From assembly GCF_020966755.1 (NCBI RefSeq), contig NZ_JAJKFT010000010.1, positions 3,374,720 to 3,438,719 of the forward strand: a DNA stretch of 64,000 bases, given 5' to 3'. The translations under genes were made by a program, and so were the position numbers. Shown one piece after another: positions 45,371 through 54,056 of the stretch (position 1 is its first letter; every line of letters starts with the position of its first letter). Under the pieces are notes generated by a model. The model ran no database searches, had not been told where the DNA came from, and saw only the letters and a program-made list of their open reading frames with translations. This DNA comes from Blastopirellula sediminis (GTDB taxonomy: Bacteria > Planctomycetota > Planctomycetia > Pirellulales > Pirellulaceae).

Positions 45371-45802
45371 CTACTTATACGTAAGCCGTTCTTTGGCTCT
45401 CAAAGCGAATAGTTCAAAGCCGACGTCCTGGCAAAGCCGGATTACTTCCTGCACTTTGCCGGTCGCCACTTCTCGGTCGCCGCGAATGATGATCGTGACT
45501 TTCGTCGGATCTTCGGCGTATTGCTTTTCCAGGATCATCCGCTTGCGCAGTTGTTCCATATCGTGCTCGTCATTGGCGATCACGATGATGCCGTTCTTGC
45601 GGACGTGCAACGTTAACGCGTCGATCAGCGGCGCGTCCGGGGGACGGGCCAGTTCGCTGTCGGGCAGTTTGACGTCTTTGTCCTGTTCCGCCTGGCTGAA
45701 ATTAATCAGCACCATGAAGAAGGCGATCAATTGAAACGTCATGTCGATCATGGGGGTCATATCCCCCTCTGCGAGCACACGACGTGATTTTTTGATGCGC
45801 AT
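45371..45802 (-). CDS. exbD: ExbD/TolR-family biopolymer transport protein (second)
   Basis: Membrane helix MTPMIDMTFQLIAFFMVLINF with Asp20 retained. The periplasmic domain (LTLHVRKNGIIVIAND, VTIIIRGDREVATGKVQEVIRLCQDVGF) matches the ExbD/TolR fold closely. GGAGA precedes the ATG. Both exbD copies keep the Asp, so a mixed ExbD dimer is possible. It sits 39 bases after exbB. Length 143 residues. Confidence 0.92.
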   Translation of the reverse strand: MRIKKSRRVLAEGDMTPMIDMTFQLIAFFMVLINFSQAEQDKDVKLPDSELARPPDAPLIDALTLHVRKNGIIVIANDEHDMEQLRKRMILEKQYAEDPTKVTIIIRGDREVATGKVQEVIRLCQDVGFELFALRAKERLTYK

Positions 45803-45841
45803 GTATGTTCTCCGCTTGGCTCAAGGTCCGTAACGGCCTGA

Positions 45842-46669
45842 TTACTTGCGACCGACGGTTTGGAAGCGGCTCATCAAACCTTCGCTGGTGATGCCGACTT
45901 CCAGGGCGAGACGATCGACCCGGTTGCGGAGAATGCTGAACGAAGCGATCGCCGGAATCGCGATCGCGAGACCGACCAGCGTCGTCATGAGAGCGGTTGA
46001 AATGCCGTTGGCCAATTCGGCCGGATTCGGCGTGGCGCCGCCCAGCGCGATCACGCTAAACGCGCGAATCATCCCGTCGACCGTCCCGAACAGACCGATC
46101 ATCGGGCTGAGCGAGCCGATCAGAGCCAGGTAGCTGAGGCGGTGATCGAGCTTCATGTTCTCTTCTTCGCCCACTTCCTGCATCGCTTCGATCGCCTTGT
46201 CGTAGCCGAGCGAAACCTTTTCGAGGCCGGCCGACAGAACCTTGCCGAGGAAGGTGTCGTCTTCCTTCGCCAGATCGTACGCTTCCTGCACCTTGTTTTC
46301 GTCCAGGCAAGCTTCAAAGCTTTCGACCAGGTGGAGCGGCACCACGTTGTCGCGGCGAGCGTTGAGCAAGCACATGACGAACAGGGCGACGAAGATCACC
46401 GAAATGAGCAGGAAGATGAAGAAGTAGTAGCTGAGGGCCTGCATGGTCCAGGTCAAAGCGTCGAGCTTCTTCGGGGGCTCTTCGGTCGGAGCGGCGCCAG
46501 CGGCCGGAGCAGCCGCAGGCGCGGCGGCCGGTTCGGCGGCGGCTGGTTCAGCCGCATCGTCCTGGGCGTACATGACGGATGACATCGGGCCGGCGGTCGC
46601 ACAAACGACGGCCAGCGCGGCAATCACAGGAAACAACCAGCGAGAAACTTGAGACGATCCTGCGATCAT
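45842..46669 (-). CDS. exbB: MotA/TolQ/ExbB proton channel family protein
   Basis: ATG at 46669 chosen for the GGAG 7 bases upstream and the signal peptide it begins (residues 1-35); the longer frame has no SD. After the signal there is an Ala/Pro/Glu-rich periplasmic linker (36-70), then helices at about 81-102, 180-198 (LALIGSLSPMIGLFGTVDGMI) and 224-246. GLFGTVDGM and ALMTTLVGLAIAIPA are the MotA_ExbB signatures. Long N-terminal periplasmic linkers are known in some ExbB variants. Length 276 residues. Followed by two exbD genes. Confidence 0.9.
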   Translation of the reverse strand: MIAGSSQVSRWLFPVIAALAVVCATAGPMSSVMYAQDDAAEPAAAEPAAAPAAAPAAGAAPTEEPPKKLDALTWTMQALSYYFFIFLLISVIFVALFVMCLLNARRDNVVPLHLVESFEACLDENKVQEAYDLAKEDDTFLGKVLSAGLEKVSLGYDKAIEAMQEVGEEENMKLDHRLSYLALIGSLSPMIGLFGTVDGMIRAFSVIALGGATPNPAELANGISTALMTTLVGLAIAIPAIASFSILRNRVDRLALEVGITSEGLMSRFQTVGRK

Positions 46670-46904
46670 CGGACGCTCCGTTCGAGTTAAATCGATTGTG
46701 TGGGATGTGACGGCGAAAATGAGATGGGCCCAACGCGACTTGGGACGGAGTGTCGGCGTCGCGATTGGGGTTGGGAAGTCCCCGAAGAGCGATCGGCCCA
46801 GCGGGGAAGTTTCCAGTCTAATCACTCAAGTCTGACGGACAATCAGGCTTAGGCGAGTGGGATTACGTTGTTTTCGTACGAGAGCGGGCGTTTTATTCCC
46901 GGTC

Positions 46905-47924
46905 TTAGTTCATGCCGGCCCAGCGACTGCCGGAATAGCGGGAACGAAGCAGTTCGTACGCGGCGACCCCCTTGTCGGGGTCATTCACTTCTTTCCAAAG
47001 CTTGCTCATGAAGTAGAGGGCTTCGGCGTGCATTTCGGGGTTGCCGTAGAACAGGATGTCGGTGTGCAGATAGGCCAGCAGCGCATCTTTCGGCTGATTC
47101 GCCTTAAGGTAGCAGCGTCCCATTGCGTTGTACGCGGCCGAAAAAAGATCGATGTCTTTCGGGTTGGCGCGCTCGATGACCGGTTCGATCATCTTGACCC
47201 CGTCCATCGGTTTCCCCATTTCGGCGACGCAGATCGCTTTGCCGACCGTGGCGAAGTCCTTTTGGCGAGCGACGCCCGGCGACGGCGACTGTAGGGCGAG
47301 GACGTCGTCATACATCTTGACCGCTTCGGCGTATTTGTCTTGGGCGATCAAGGCGCGGGCGGCCAAGACGCGCGAGCGAGCCTGGTAGTCGGCCGCTTTG
47401 GCGTTCGCGATGCTGCCGTAGAACTGCGTGGCCCGATCGTACTGCTGCTGCGCGACCGCCAGGTCGCCGAGCAGTTCGGCCGCTTCGTAGAAGTGCCAGC
47501 TGTTGGGAGCGCTCTGGGCGAACTTGAACAGCAGGTTGGTCGCTTCCTTCTGGTCGGCCGAACCGGCCAGGGCCAAACGAGCGGTGCAGTAAGCCTTCAG
47601 GTATTCCCCTTCTTGCTTCACCAGGTCGGTGCCCGACGGTTCGAGCTTGACCAAGCGATCGAGCGCGTCCTGCAACTGGCCGTTGGCCGCTTCCTGTCGC
47701 GCCTGCTTCAGGGCGAACGGCTCGTCGTCGAACGAGACGGTGACGATCTCTTCGATCGGAACCTCAACCGGCGAGCCCGCCTTGTTGAGGATCAATGCGT
47801 CTTTGGTGCTGCTGACGATGTTGCCGGTCTGCCCGCCGGACTCGGTCCGAATTTGATCGGCGGAGGCGAGTCCGGTCAGCGCTGCGATCAGCGTGAGGGA
47901 AAGTAATTGACGGGTATTTCGCAT
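46905..47924 (-). CDS. Secreted TPR-repeat protein
   Basis: Signal peptide at residues 1-22 (cut near ASA-DQ). A short beta-rich N-terminal part with TGNIVSSTKDALILNKAGSPVEVPIEEIVTV looks like a small SH3-like domain. The rest is helical with TPR-like repeats (for example FYEAAELLGDLAVAQQQYDRATQFY, then YNAMGRCYLKANQPKDALLAYLHTD). CTGGAG precedes the ATG. It lies between the larger TPR gene and exbB and probably scaffolds a periplasmic complex around the motor. Length 339 residues. Confidence 0.75.
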   Translation of the reverse strand: MRNTRQLLSLTLIAALTGLASADQIRTESGGQTGNIVSSTKDALILNKAGSPVEVPIEEIVTVSFDDEPFALKQARQEAANGQLQDALDRLVKLEPSGTDLVKQEGEYLKAYCTARLALAGSADQKEATNLLFKFAQSAPNSWHFYEAAELLGDLAVAQQQYDRATQFYGSIANAKAADYQARSRVLAARALIAQDKYAEAVKMYDDVLALQSPSPGVARQKDFATVGKAICVAEMGKPMDGVKMIEPVIERANPKDIDLFSAAYNAMGRCYLKANQPKDALLAYLHTDILFYGNPEMHAEALYFMSKLWKEVNDPDKGVAAYELLRSRYSGSRWAGMN

Positions 47925-47990
47925 CTTAACGCTCCAGATATTCTTGAGCTGGGAATGGCTCGATCGTGATTAGGTTGGGTTGGACGAGGA

Positions 47991-50900
47991 TTACGACGCG
48001 GCGGCTTCCGGCTTGGAGAGGCCGACCGGCGATTTGTGCAAAGCGGTCTGAATTTTCTTCAAGAGCGCGTCGAAGCGAGCACGCCATTCGTCTCCCCCCA
48101 TATCGGGATAGGCGAACTCGGTGCTGAGGATGTCTTTCTCGGCCATCGCCATGTACTTCTGCTTGGCGTCATCGGCCGACTGGCGCGAAGCGAACTGGAA
48201 CCGAGCGAGGGCCATGTTGTAGCGAGCTTCAAAGAAGATCTCGCGATAGGCCGGCTGGTTGGCGTCCTTCGACGCGTAGCGAGCCAAGACCGATTGAATG
48301 CGGCCCCAGCCCCAGATCGAGTTCTGCTTCTTGTCGTTCGGGTAGGCGCCTTGGATCGCTTCGCCGAACTTGCGGGCTTCGTTTTTGGCGAGCCCCCAGT
48401 CGTACAGCATCTTGGCGGCGTCGACCTGAACGTTAACCATCATCGGGTTTTCTTTCAGGACGTCGACGTACGTTTCCATCGCGGGTTCAAACTCGCCCAA
48501 GCCGGCCCGAGCGGCGGCGATGCGCACTTTGACCTGCAGCAGGAGCTGAGGATTCGTCGTGCCTCCCTCGCTGATGATCCGTTCGTAAACCGTGATCGCC
48601 TTGTTGAAGAAGCCGGCTGCATCGGTAGCGGCGGTCGGATCGTCTTTCATGCTGACGCCGAGGCCGTAGAAGGTTTCGCCGACCCAGTTCAAAACGAGCG
48701 GATCTTTGGTCGATTCGCCGACCCGGTTGAGGAACGCTTCAAACCCGGCCGACAGAGCTTTCTTCTGAGCCGGTGGGGCGTTTTCCAATTGGGTTTGCAG
48801 GTCCTTGGCCAGCGAGATGTAGGTCGCCACCAACTGCTTCTTGCCTGCTTCGTCTTCGCCGACCAGGGCCTTGAGCTGCGTCATCGCCTCTTCGGCCTTG
48901 GTCATCATGGCGTCGGTGTCGGCCTGACTTTTAACGTTCGGCAAGGCCGAGATGTAGGCTCGGACCGCCGCCTTGTAGATCATCCCCGGCAACCCGGTTC
49001 GCGAGGTCGCTTCCGACTTCGACTCGACCAACTTCAGCAGGCCGAGGTTGTCTTTCTCGAACAGCGGGAACGCCTTTTCGGGTTCGCCGATGTCGGTGTA
49101 GATCTGGGCCAGCGACAGCGCAGCGATGACGTAGCTATAGTCGGCCGCTTTGCCGGTGTACTTGTCGACGCCGTCGGTCAGGACCTTGAGCGCTTTGTCT
49201 TTCATCGCAGTCAGTTCCGCGTCGGTCGGAGCGGCGTTCGGGGCGCCGTCGGCCGCGGCTTGACGCCGAGCGTTCATCCCACGGAGATAGTTGACCCAGA
49301 TCGATTGACCGAGCTTCAATTCGGCTTCGGAACGAGCGATCGAGTCGGCGGGGATCTTGGCGAGCGTCTTTTCCGCTTCTTCGATTTGCCCTTGGGCGAC
49401 TTCAAAGCCGACCAGGGTCGAAAGGGCTTCGTTCGATTCCGGTTCGCCGGCCCATTGGGTCGCGATGAAGTTGACGATCTTTTTGACCTGGGCGACTTCA
49501 AAGTCCTTCTTTTCGGCGGGCGAATCCTGGTAGATCAGCAGAGCCGAAGCGAGGGCCAACTTGGCACAAGCCTTGGCGCTGGCGCTGGTCGGATAGCGAC
49601 GAGCGACGAACGAGGCCTGAACCATCGTCGGGAAGTAGTCTTTCTTCTGGAAAGCGAGGAACGCCAGGCTGTAGCGAATGACGTTCAGGTCGTCATTGGA
49701 AACGTCGACGTCCGCTTTGCCGAGCGCCATCTTGAGGTACTTGCCGGCGTTGTCAAACGCCTTGTCGAGTCCTTCTTGGGCCGTCTTGATCTGGCCGGCC
49801 AGGTCTTCTTTTTCGGCCGGAGTCTTGGCGGCGGCGAGCTGCTCTTTCAGCTTGTTGATGACGAAGGTTTGCGACTGGATCTCCTGCATCGCGGCACGCC
49901 CGGCTTCGTTCGCTTCCTGGAACGTCTCCGGCGGCTTGTCGGTGGCGGCGACGGCGGCGTCGGCGCCTTGCAATTCCGTGCGCAGCGCGAGGGCGTCTTT
50001 CTGGTAGGGGCCCGGATACTTCGAGGCGTCGACCACCAGCTTGACCGCTCGCTTCAGCGCTTCGGCCTTGTCTTCTTTCTTCTCCAGCTTCGGCGCGACC
50101 CCTTGGTAGGCCCGAGCGAGTTGGAGCTTCAGCTCAATCCATTCCGGATCGCGATCTTCGCTGACGCGTAGTTGTTGAGCGTCGTACCATTCGCCGCAAA
50201 CTTTGACGATCTGTTCGTACTTCGGCGGCTTTTCCGCGTCCCAGCACTTGGCCAGCAACTTGACCGACTTCAACTTCAGCAAACGGAAGTCTTGCGGCTG
50301 ATCGCCGAGGATCATCAGGTCGTTTTGAAGCGTGGTGGTCGCCTTCTTCGTGTCTCCCAGCGCCAGTTCGCATTCGGCCTGGTAGAGTCGGGCGTAGAGC
50401 CCCGAGAGGAACTTGCGATAGTTGCCGAAGATGGTGTCGAACTCCTTCGCGGAAGCGGTGAGGAGTTCTTTTTTCTTCTTGTCGTCGGCGGTGATCTTCG
50501 CTTTTTCGTAGAGCGAGGTCGCGGCCAACAGGTTAGCGCGAACGTAGGCGCCGCGGAGCTCATCGCGAAGTTCGATCTTCGACGCGTCCGCTTTCGGATC
50601 AAGCGTCGAGGGGATTTCTTTCAGCACGTCTCGGATTTGTCCGACCGCCGCTTGATAAACGCCGCGAGCCGCATCGTACTGTTTGGCCGCTTCGTCCATA
50701 TGGGCCTTTTTAGCGGCGTCGTCCTTTTCGCGATCGGCCAGCAGTTCTTCCAGCTTGGCCCGTTCCAGCATGATGGCGCCGCGCTGCATCCGCGCATCGA
50801 CCGTCTTGTCATGCTTCGGCTGGGCCTTCACGAACGCTTCCAGATTGCTGTCGGCTTGATCGAGGAGATCTTTGCGAGCGGCCGGGTTGCGTTGCGTACG

Positions 50901-51131
50901 CGAGACTTCGAGCTGGGCGATCGCTTTGCGATACGGCAGGGTCGCCTTCATCGCGGCGGGGGTCTTCGGCGACTTCTCGAGTTGCTCGATGTACCACATC
51001 GCCGGATCGTAATATCCTTGCTCGATCAACCCGTCCAAGAACGCTTCCCGCGGCTCCTCGGCGCAAAGGGGAGCCGAAAAGAGCATGGCTAGCGCGAACG
51101 TCAAGCTAAAACGTTGAACCCACAGAGGCAT
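47991..51131 (-). CDS. Large secreted TPR-repeat protein heading the ExbB operon
   Basis: Signal peptide at residues 1-24 (MPLWVQRFSLTFALAMLFSA, cut near CAEE). More than 1,000 residues of mainly helical repeats follow, with TPR-like helix pairs (for example LEAFVKAQPKHDKTVDARMQRGAIMLERAKLEELL near 90-130; AAGFFNKAITVYERIISEGG near 840; QLLLQVKVRIAAARAGLGEFEPAMETYVDVLKENP near 865). No catalytic motif recognised. AAGGA is just before the ATG. It is the first gene of a TPR-TPR-exbB-exbD-exbD operon; similar gene sets recur in planctomycetes. Its load may be an outer-membrane or periplasmic partner that the proton motor energises. Length 1046 residues. Confidence 0.75.
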   Translation of the reverse strand: MPLWVQRFSLTFALAMLFSAPLCAEEPREAFLDGLIEQGYYDPAMWYIEQLEKSPKTPAAMKATLPYRKAIAQLEVSRTQRNPAARKDLLDQADSNLEAFVKAQPKHDKTVDARMQRGAIMLERAKLEELLADREKDDAAKKAHMDEAAKQYDAARGVYQAAVGQIRDVLKEIPSTLDPKADASKIELRDELRGAYVRANLLAATSLYEKAKITADDKKKKELLTASAKEFDTIFGNYRKFLSGLYARLYQAECELALGDTKKATTTLQNDLMILGDQPQDFRLLKLKSVKLLAKCWDAEKPPKYEQIVKVCGEWYDAQQLRVSEDRDPEWIELKLQLARAYQGVAPKLEKKEDKAEALKRAVKLVVDASKYPGPYQKDALALRTELQGADAAVAATDKPPETFQEANEAGRAAMQEIQSQTFVINKLKEQLAAAKTPAEKEDLAGQIKTAQEGLDKAFDNAGKYLKMALGKADVDVSNDDLNVIRYSLAFLAFQKKDYFPTMVQASFVARRYPTSASAKACAKLALASALLIYQDSPAEKKDFEVAQVKKIVNFIATQWAGEPESNEALSTLVGFEVAQGQIEEAEKTLAKIPADSIARSEAELKLGQSIWVNYLRGMNARRQAAADGAPNAAPTDAELTAMKDKALKVLTDGVDKYTGKAADYSYVIAALSLAQIYTDIGEPEKAFPLFEKDNLGLLKLVESKSEATSRTGLPGMIYKAAVRAYISALPNVKSQADTDAMMTKAEEAMTQLKALVGEDEAGKKQLVATYISLAKDLQTQLENAPPAQKKALSAGFEAFLNRVGESTKDPLVLNWVGETFYGLGVSMKDDPTAATDAAGFFNKAITVYERIISEGGTTNPQLLLQVKVRIAAARAGLGEFEPAMETYVDVLKENPMMVNVQVDAAKMLYDWGLAKNEARKFGEAIQGAYPNDKKQNSIWGWGRIQSVLARYASKDANQPAYREIFFEARYNMALARFQFASRQSADDAKQKYMAMAEKDILSTEFAYPDMGGDEWRARFDALLKKIQTALHKSPVGLSKPEAAAS

Positions 51132-51331
51132 TGATAGAATCCTTGCTGGTCGCGAAATGCGAAGCGATTCGAGCAGAGAGGAGGAAACGACTCGATCGCG
51201 TGGCTAGTCTAGTTTACCAGGGTATGGTGAAAAGCGGTGGTTTCTGGTGAATACTGTGCCCCAAACAGGCCAGTTTGGTGGTTTGTTTTAACTTATCCGT
51301 CGAAACTCGATCATTCAACTGCATCCTGCAT

Positions 51332-53389
51332 CTAAAATCCGTTTGTTCGTCGACGTTCGGTCGCTCGTATTAGTTGTTCCAGGTAGGCGAACTCGTCGTG
51401 ACGTGCCAGTTGGCGGTTAGCGCGACCGAGCATCGAGGACAATTCGCTCGCGTCTCCCCCCCGTTGACGTACGAAGTACGATTCACGCATCAGCCCGCCT
51501 GCTTGGACCGCCAACTGCGCGGCTTGCAGCGAGAGAGGCGAAGCTTCCCACGACGGCGCAAATTGCAGGCGACTGACGACCTGCACTTCTTTTTTCGGTT
51601 TGCCGGTCGCCGGATCCTGCCAAGTCGCCTCGACGCGGGCGACTTCGTTCGGACCATCCGGCGTCAGGACGACTTCAAACAGCGCCGACGCCGCTTCTTC
51701 ACCATGAAGTTCGAGCGGCTGTTGACCAGAACCAAGACCGGCCGCTTCGACCTGGCAACCGACCAGGCGGTACGAAGCGACGCTCTTTACATTCCAGTGA
51801 ACGGTCAAGCGAAGGTCGGTCGCCAGGCAAGTCGACTTGCCGAAGTCGACCTGCTCGAGACCACGAAGGAGCGAACGTTCGTCGTTTGATGCGACGACCG
51901 AGCCGACCTCGCGCCAGAACTTGCTAAGCGGGCCGTACTGATCGCTATTGTCGATCGTGAACCAGTGGTAGTCGACTTGCTGCGAGTTGGCGTCGTCAAT
52001 CAGCGGTTCCAGTTCGCCGCAGGTCGCGTCGCTCAAGTGGTCAAAGCGATCCGAGATGACGATCAGCGGACGGCGAATGTCGCCGAACGAAGCCGTGCGG
52101 AGGGCGACGGCCGACGAAAAACGAATCCCTTCGGCCAGGCAATCGCTGTCATTCGGGGTCATCTGTTGCAAGGTTTCACGCCAGGCGGCGGCGTCGGCCG
52201 AGGTCGCGTCTTCGACCAGCGTATGGCTGAATTCGTCAATGCAGACCAGCGAGACCGTGTCGTACGGCGACATCCGCTCGATCAGTTCTCCCAAGGCCTG
52301 GCGAACGCTGTCCCAGCGACCGCTCTCTTTCATCCCGGCGGTCAGGTCGACGGCGATCGTCAAATGGGTCGGGGGACGATCGACGATGTCGGCGCTGCCG
52401 GCGATCATGCCGACCTGCAGCAATTGGACTCCCGAGTTGGCGAAGGCAGCCGGACCAGCGGCGGTACGAAGAGCGACCTGCTGCCGTTCCGCTTTAATGA
52501 ACATGGCGCCGCCGAGTGCGGCCAACTCTTCCAAGCGAATCGGTTGCGGCACGCCGGTATCGACAGTGATCTGGCGAACCGCTTCTCGCCAACTGCGAGT
52601 CGCCGCGAGCGGCGCGGTGATCGAGTTCAGTTTGTCGTTGGGGAGCGAAATGAACGGCTGCTCTTCTTCACGCAGCAGGAACTGGCGATCGTAACCTGGC
52701 GCGAGGGAAAAGAACTCGGCCATTTGGTCGGTCGAAGGAGCGCGCTGAATCTCACGCGGTTTGGCGTCGATCAGCGGTCGGGCGCCGAGCGGTTTCCACC
52801 GCATCAAGAAGGCGTCGGCCATCAGGTTCGACGGCAAGTCGGAAGCCAAGTGGACCAACTGCGGAGGAATCGCCTTCGCCGGAGGTTGGGTTGGATCGTC
52901 CCAGTCAAGTTGGCGATAGCCCGCCGTGTCGACGTTGGAGGTGGGCTGTTCCCGGAGATGTTGCGCCAAGTCGACAATCGCCAGATCGTCCGGAACCGGT
53001 CCGAGCCAAGCGAGTGATTCGACCGCCGTGTCAATCGGTTCGGGAGCGACTGCGATCGAGGGAATTGGCGCCTCAGGAGTCGGTTTTGTCGCCTGCCAGC
53101 CCCTGAACGAAGCCGATACTAGCAAGCAGGCAGCCGTCCCCCAAACGAGGATGTTTTGCCAGCGAAGAGGTTGCCGATCGCTGCGACGGGCTCGCTCATT
53201 GCGCGAACTGTGCAAAATTCGATCGGCAAGACCATATGGAACCGAGATGTCGCGCAGCGCTTCGTCAATCTCCCCGTCGGTTAGATCGACCTGCGATGCG
53301 GCCTGAAGACGCGCAGCCAGATCGGGCGGCGTCGGCGTGCGACGAAGGATTTCGTCTAAATCATCGAATTGTGGATCTGGCGTGTCCAC
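51332..53389 (-). CDS. Membrane VWA-domain protein, probable anti-sigma partner
   Basis: GTG start at 53389. The N-terminal 75 residues are a short cytoplasmic helical region with TPTPPDLAARLQAA and DEALRDISVPYGLADRIL repeats, followed by a membrane helix (about 78-97, WQNILVWGTAACLLVSASF). The rest is extracytoplasmic. A von Willebrand A domain starts at about residue 340 (LTIAVDLTAGMKESGRWDSVRQAL); its MIDAS Asp is kept, but the two Ser of DxSxS are T and G, so metal binding may be altered. Other parts resemble YfbK-type VWA proteins. It starts 42 bases after the stop of the ECF sigma gene on the same strand, the usual position of an anti-sigma factor. Length 685 residues. Confidence 0.8.
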   Translation of the reverse strand: MDTPDPQFDDLDEILRRTPTPPDLAARLQAASQVDLTDGEIDEALRDISVPYGLADRILHSSRNERARRSDRQPLRWQNILVWGTAACLLVSASFRGWQATKPTPEAPIPSIAVAPEPIDTAVESLAWLGPVPDDLAIVDLAQHLREQPTSNVDTAGYRQLDWDDPTQPPAKAIPPQLVHLASDLPSNLMADAFLMRWKPLGARPLIDAKPREIQRAPSTDQMAEFFSLAPGYDRQFLLREEEQPFISLPNDKLNSITAPLAATRSWREAVRQITVDTGVPQPIRLEELAALGGAMFIKAERQQVALRTAAGPAAFANSGVQLLQVGMIAGSADIVDRPPTHLTIAVDLTAGMKESGRWDSVRQALGELIERMSPYDTVSLVCIDEFSHTLVEDATSADAAAWRETLQQMTPNDSDCLAEGIRFSSAVALRTASFGDIRRPLIVISDRFDHLSDATCGELEPLIDDANSQQVDYHWFTIDNSDQYGPLSKFWREVGSVVASNDERSLLRGLEQVDFGKSTCLATDLRLTVHWNVKSVASYRLVGCQVEAAGLGSGQQPLELHGEEAASALFEVVLTPDGPNEVARVEATWQDPATGKPKKEVQVVSRLQFAPSWEASPLSLQAAQLAVQAGGLMRESYFVRQRGGDASELSSMLGRANRQLARHDEFAYLEQLIRATERRRTNGF

Positions 53390-53431
53390 TTGGGGGGAAA
53401 CTCCGCAATCATATATCAGTCCGGCTATCTG

Positions 53432-53980
53432 TCATTTCGATTGACGAGCCGAAAGATATTCCCGTAGCCGCCCTCGCGCTCGATTCACGCGGGATAAGAC
53501 CGTTCCAATCGGAACTCCCAGCGTTTCCGCCGCTTCTCGGTGCGTTAGCTCACCAACGACGACCAGTAACAGAGTCTCTTTCAGCTCGGTCGGCAGACGA
53601 TCAAGGGCCGCTTGCATCTCGGCGCTTAATTCGTCTCCAAAAGGATCGACGTCAAACGTCGCGCGATCGAGCATCTCGGAATCGCCCACGCTTTTGACGT
53701 CGCTCTTTTTCCGCCAGCGATCAATGATTCGGCGTCGCAAGATCGACGCGAGCCAGGCTCGTTCGCTCCGTTCGGGATCGAGCTTCGCACGTCCGGTCCA
53801 GACCGACCGAAACGCCTCCTGAAGGACATCTTCAGCCAAGTGGCGATCCCCGAGCATCCGAAACGCAACGCGATAGAGCGCCGGGCTATGCTCGTGAATG
53901 AGTCGCTCAAATTGCTCGGAAGATAACGGCAACGCGGCTGGCTCCGATGGGCCAATGCTTCGATGGGAAACCTTTATCAT
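53432..53980 (-). CDS. RNA polymerase ECF-type sigma factor
   Basis: Directs RNA polymerase to a specific promoter set, usually under control of a membrane anti-sigma factor. The ATG at 53980 fits because region 2 follows soon (residues about 20-90, LYRVAFRMLGDRHLAEDVLQEAFRSVWTG) and earlier in-frame codons overlap the divergent gene start. Region 4 is at about 120-175 (ALDRLPTELKETLLLVVVGELTHREAAETLGVPIGTVLSRVNRAR). No region 1 or 3 is present. Length 182 residues. The following gene is the VWA membrane protein, its likely regulator. The divergent gene at 54057 may be a target. Confidence 0.93.
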   Translation of the reverse strand: MIKVSHRSIGPSEPAALPLSSEQFERLIHEHSPALYRVAFRMLGDRHLAEDVLQEAFRSVWTGRAKLDPERSERAWLASILRRRIIDRWRKKSDVKSVGDSEMLDRATFDVDPFGDELSAEMQAALDRLPTELKETLLLVVVGELTHREAAETLGVPIGTVLSRVNRARGRLREYLSARQSK

Positions 53981-54056
53981 ATCATAACGTCGTTTTTTCG
54001 CCTCGGAATTTACCCGGATGTCGCTTCCCCCCGCCGGTGGACGATAAAATAAAGAT

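Noticed and set aside
48036-50171. 711-residue open frame antisense to the large TPR gene
   Set aside because: No signal peptide, no plausible start and low-complexity Arg/Phe/Asp composition typical of the opposite strand of a GC-rich gene; the TPR gene on the minus strand has a clear signal peptide and SD.
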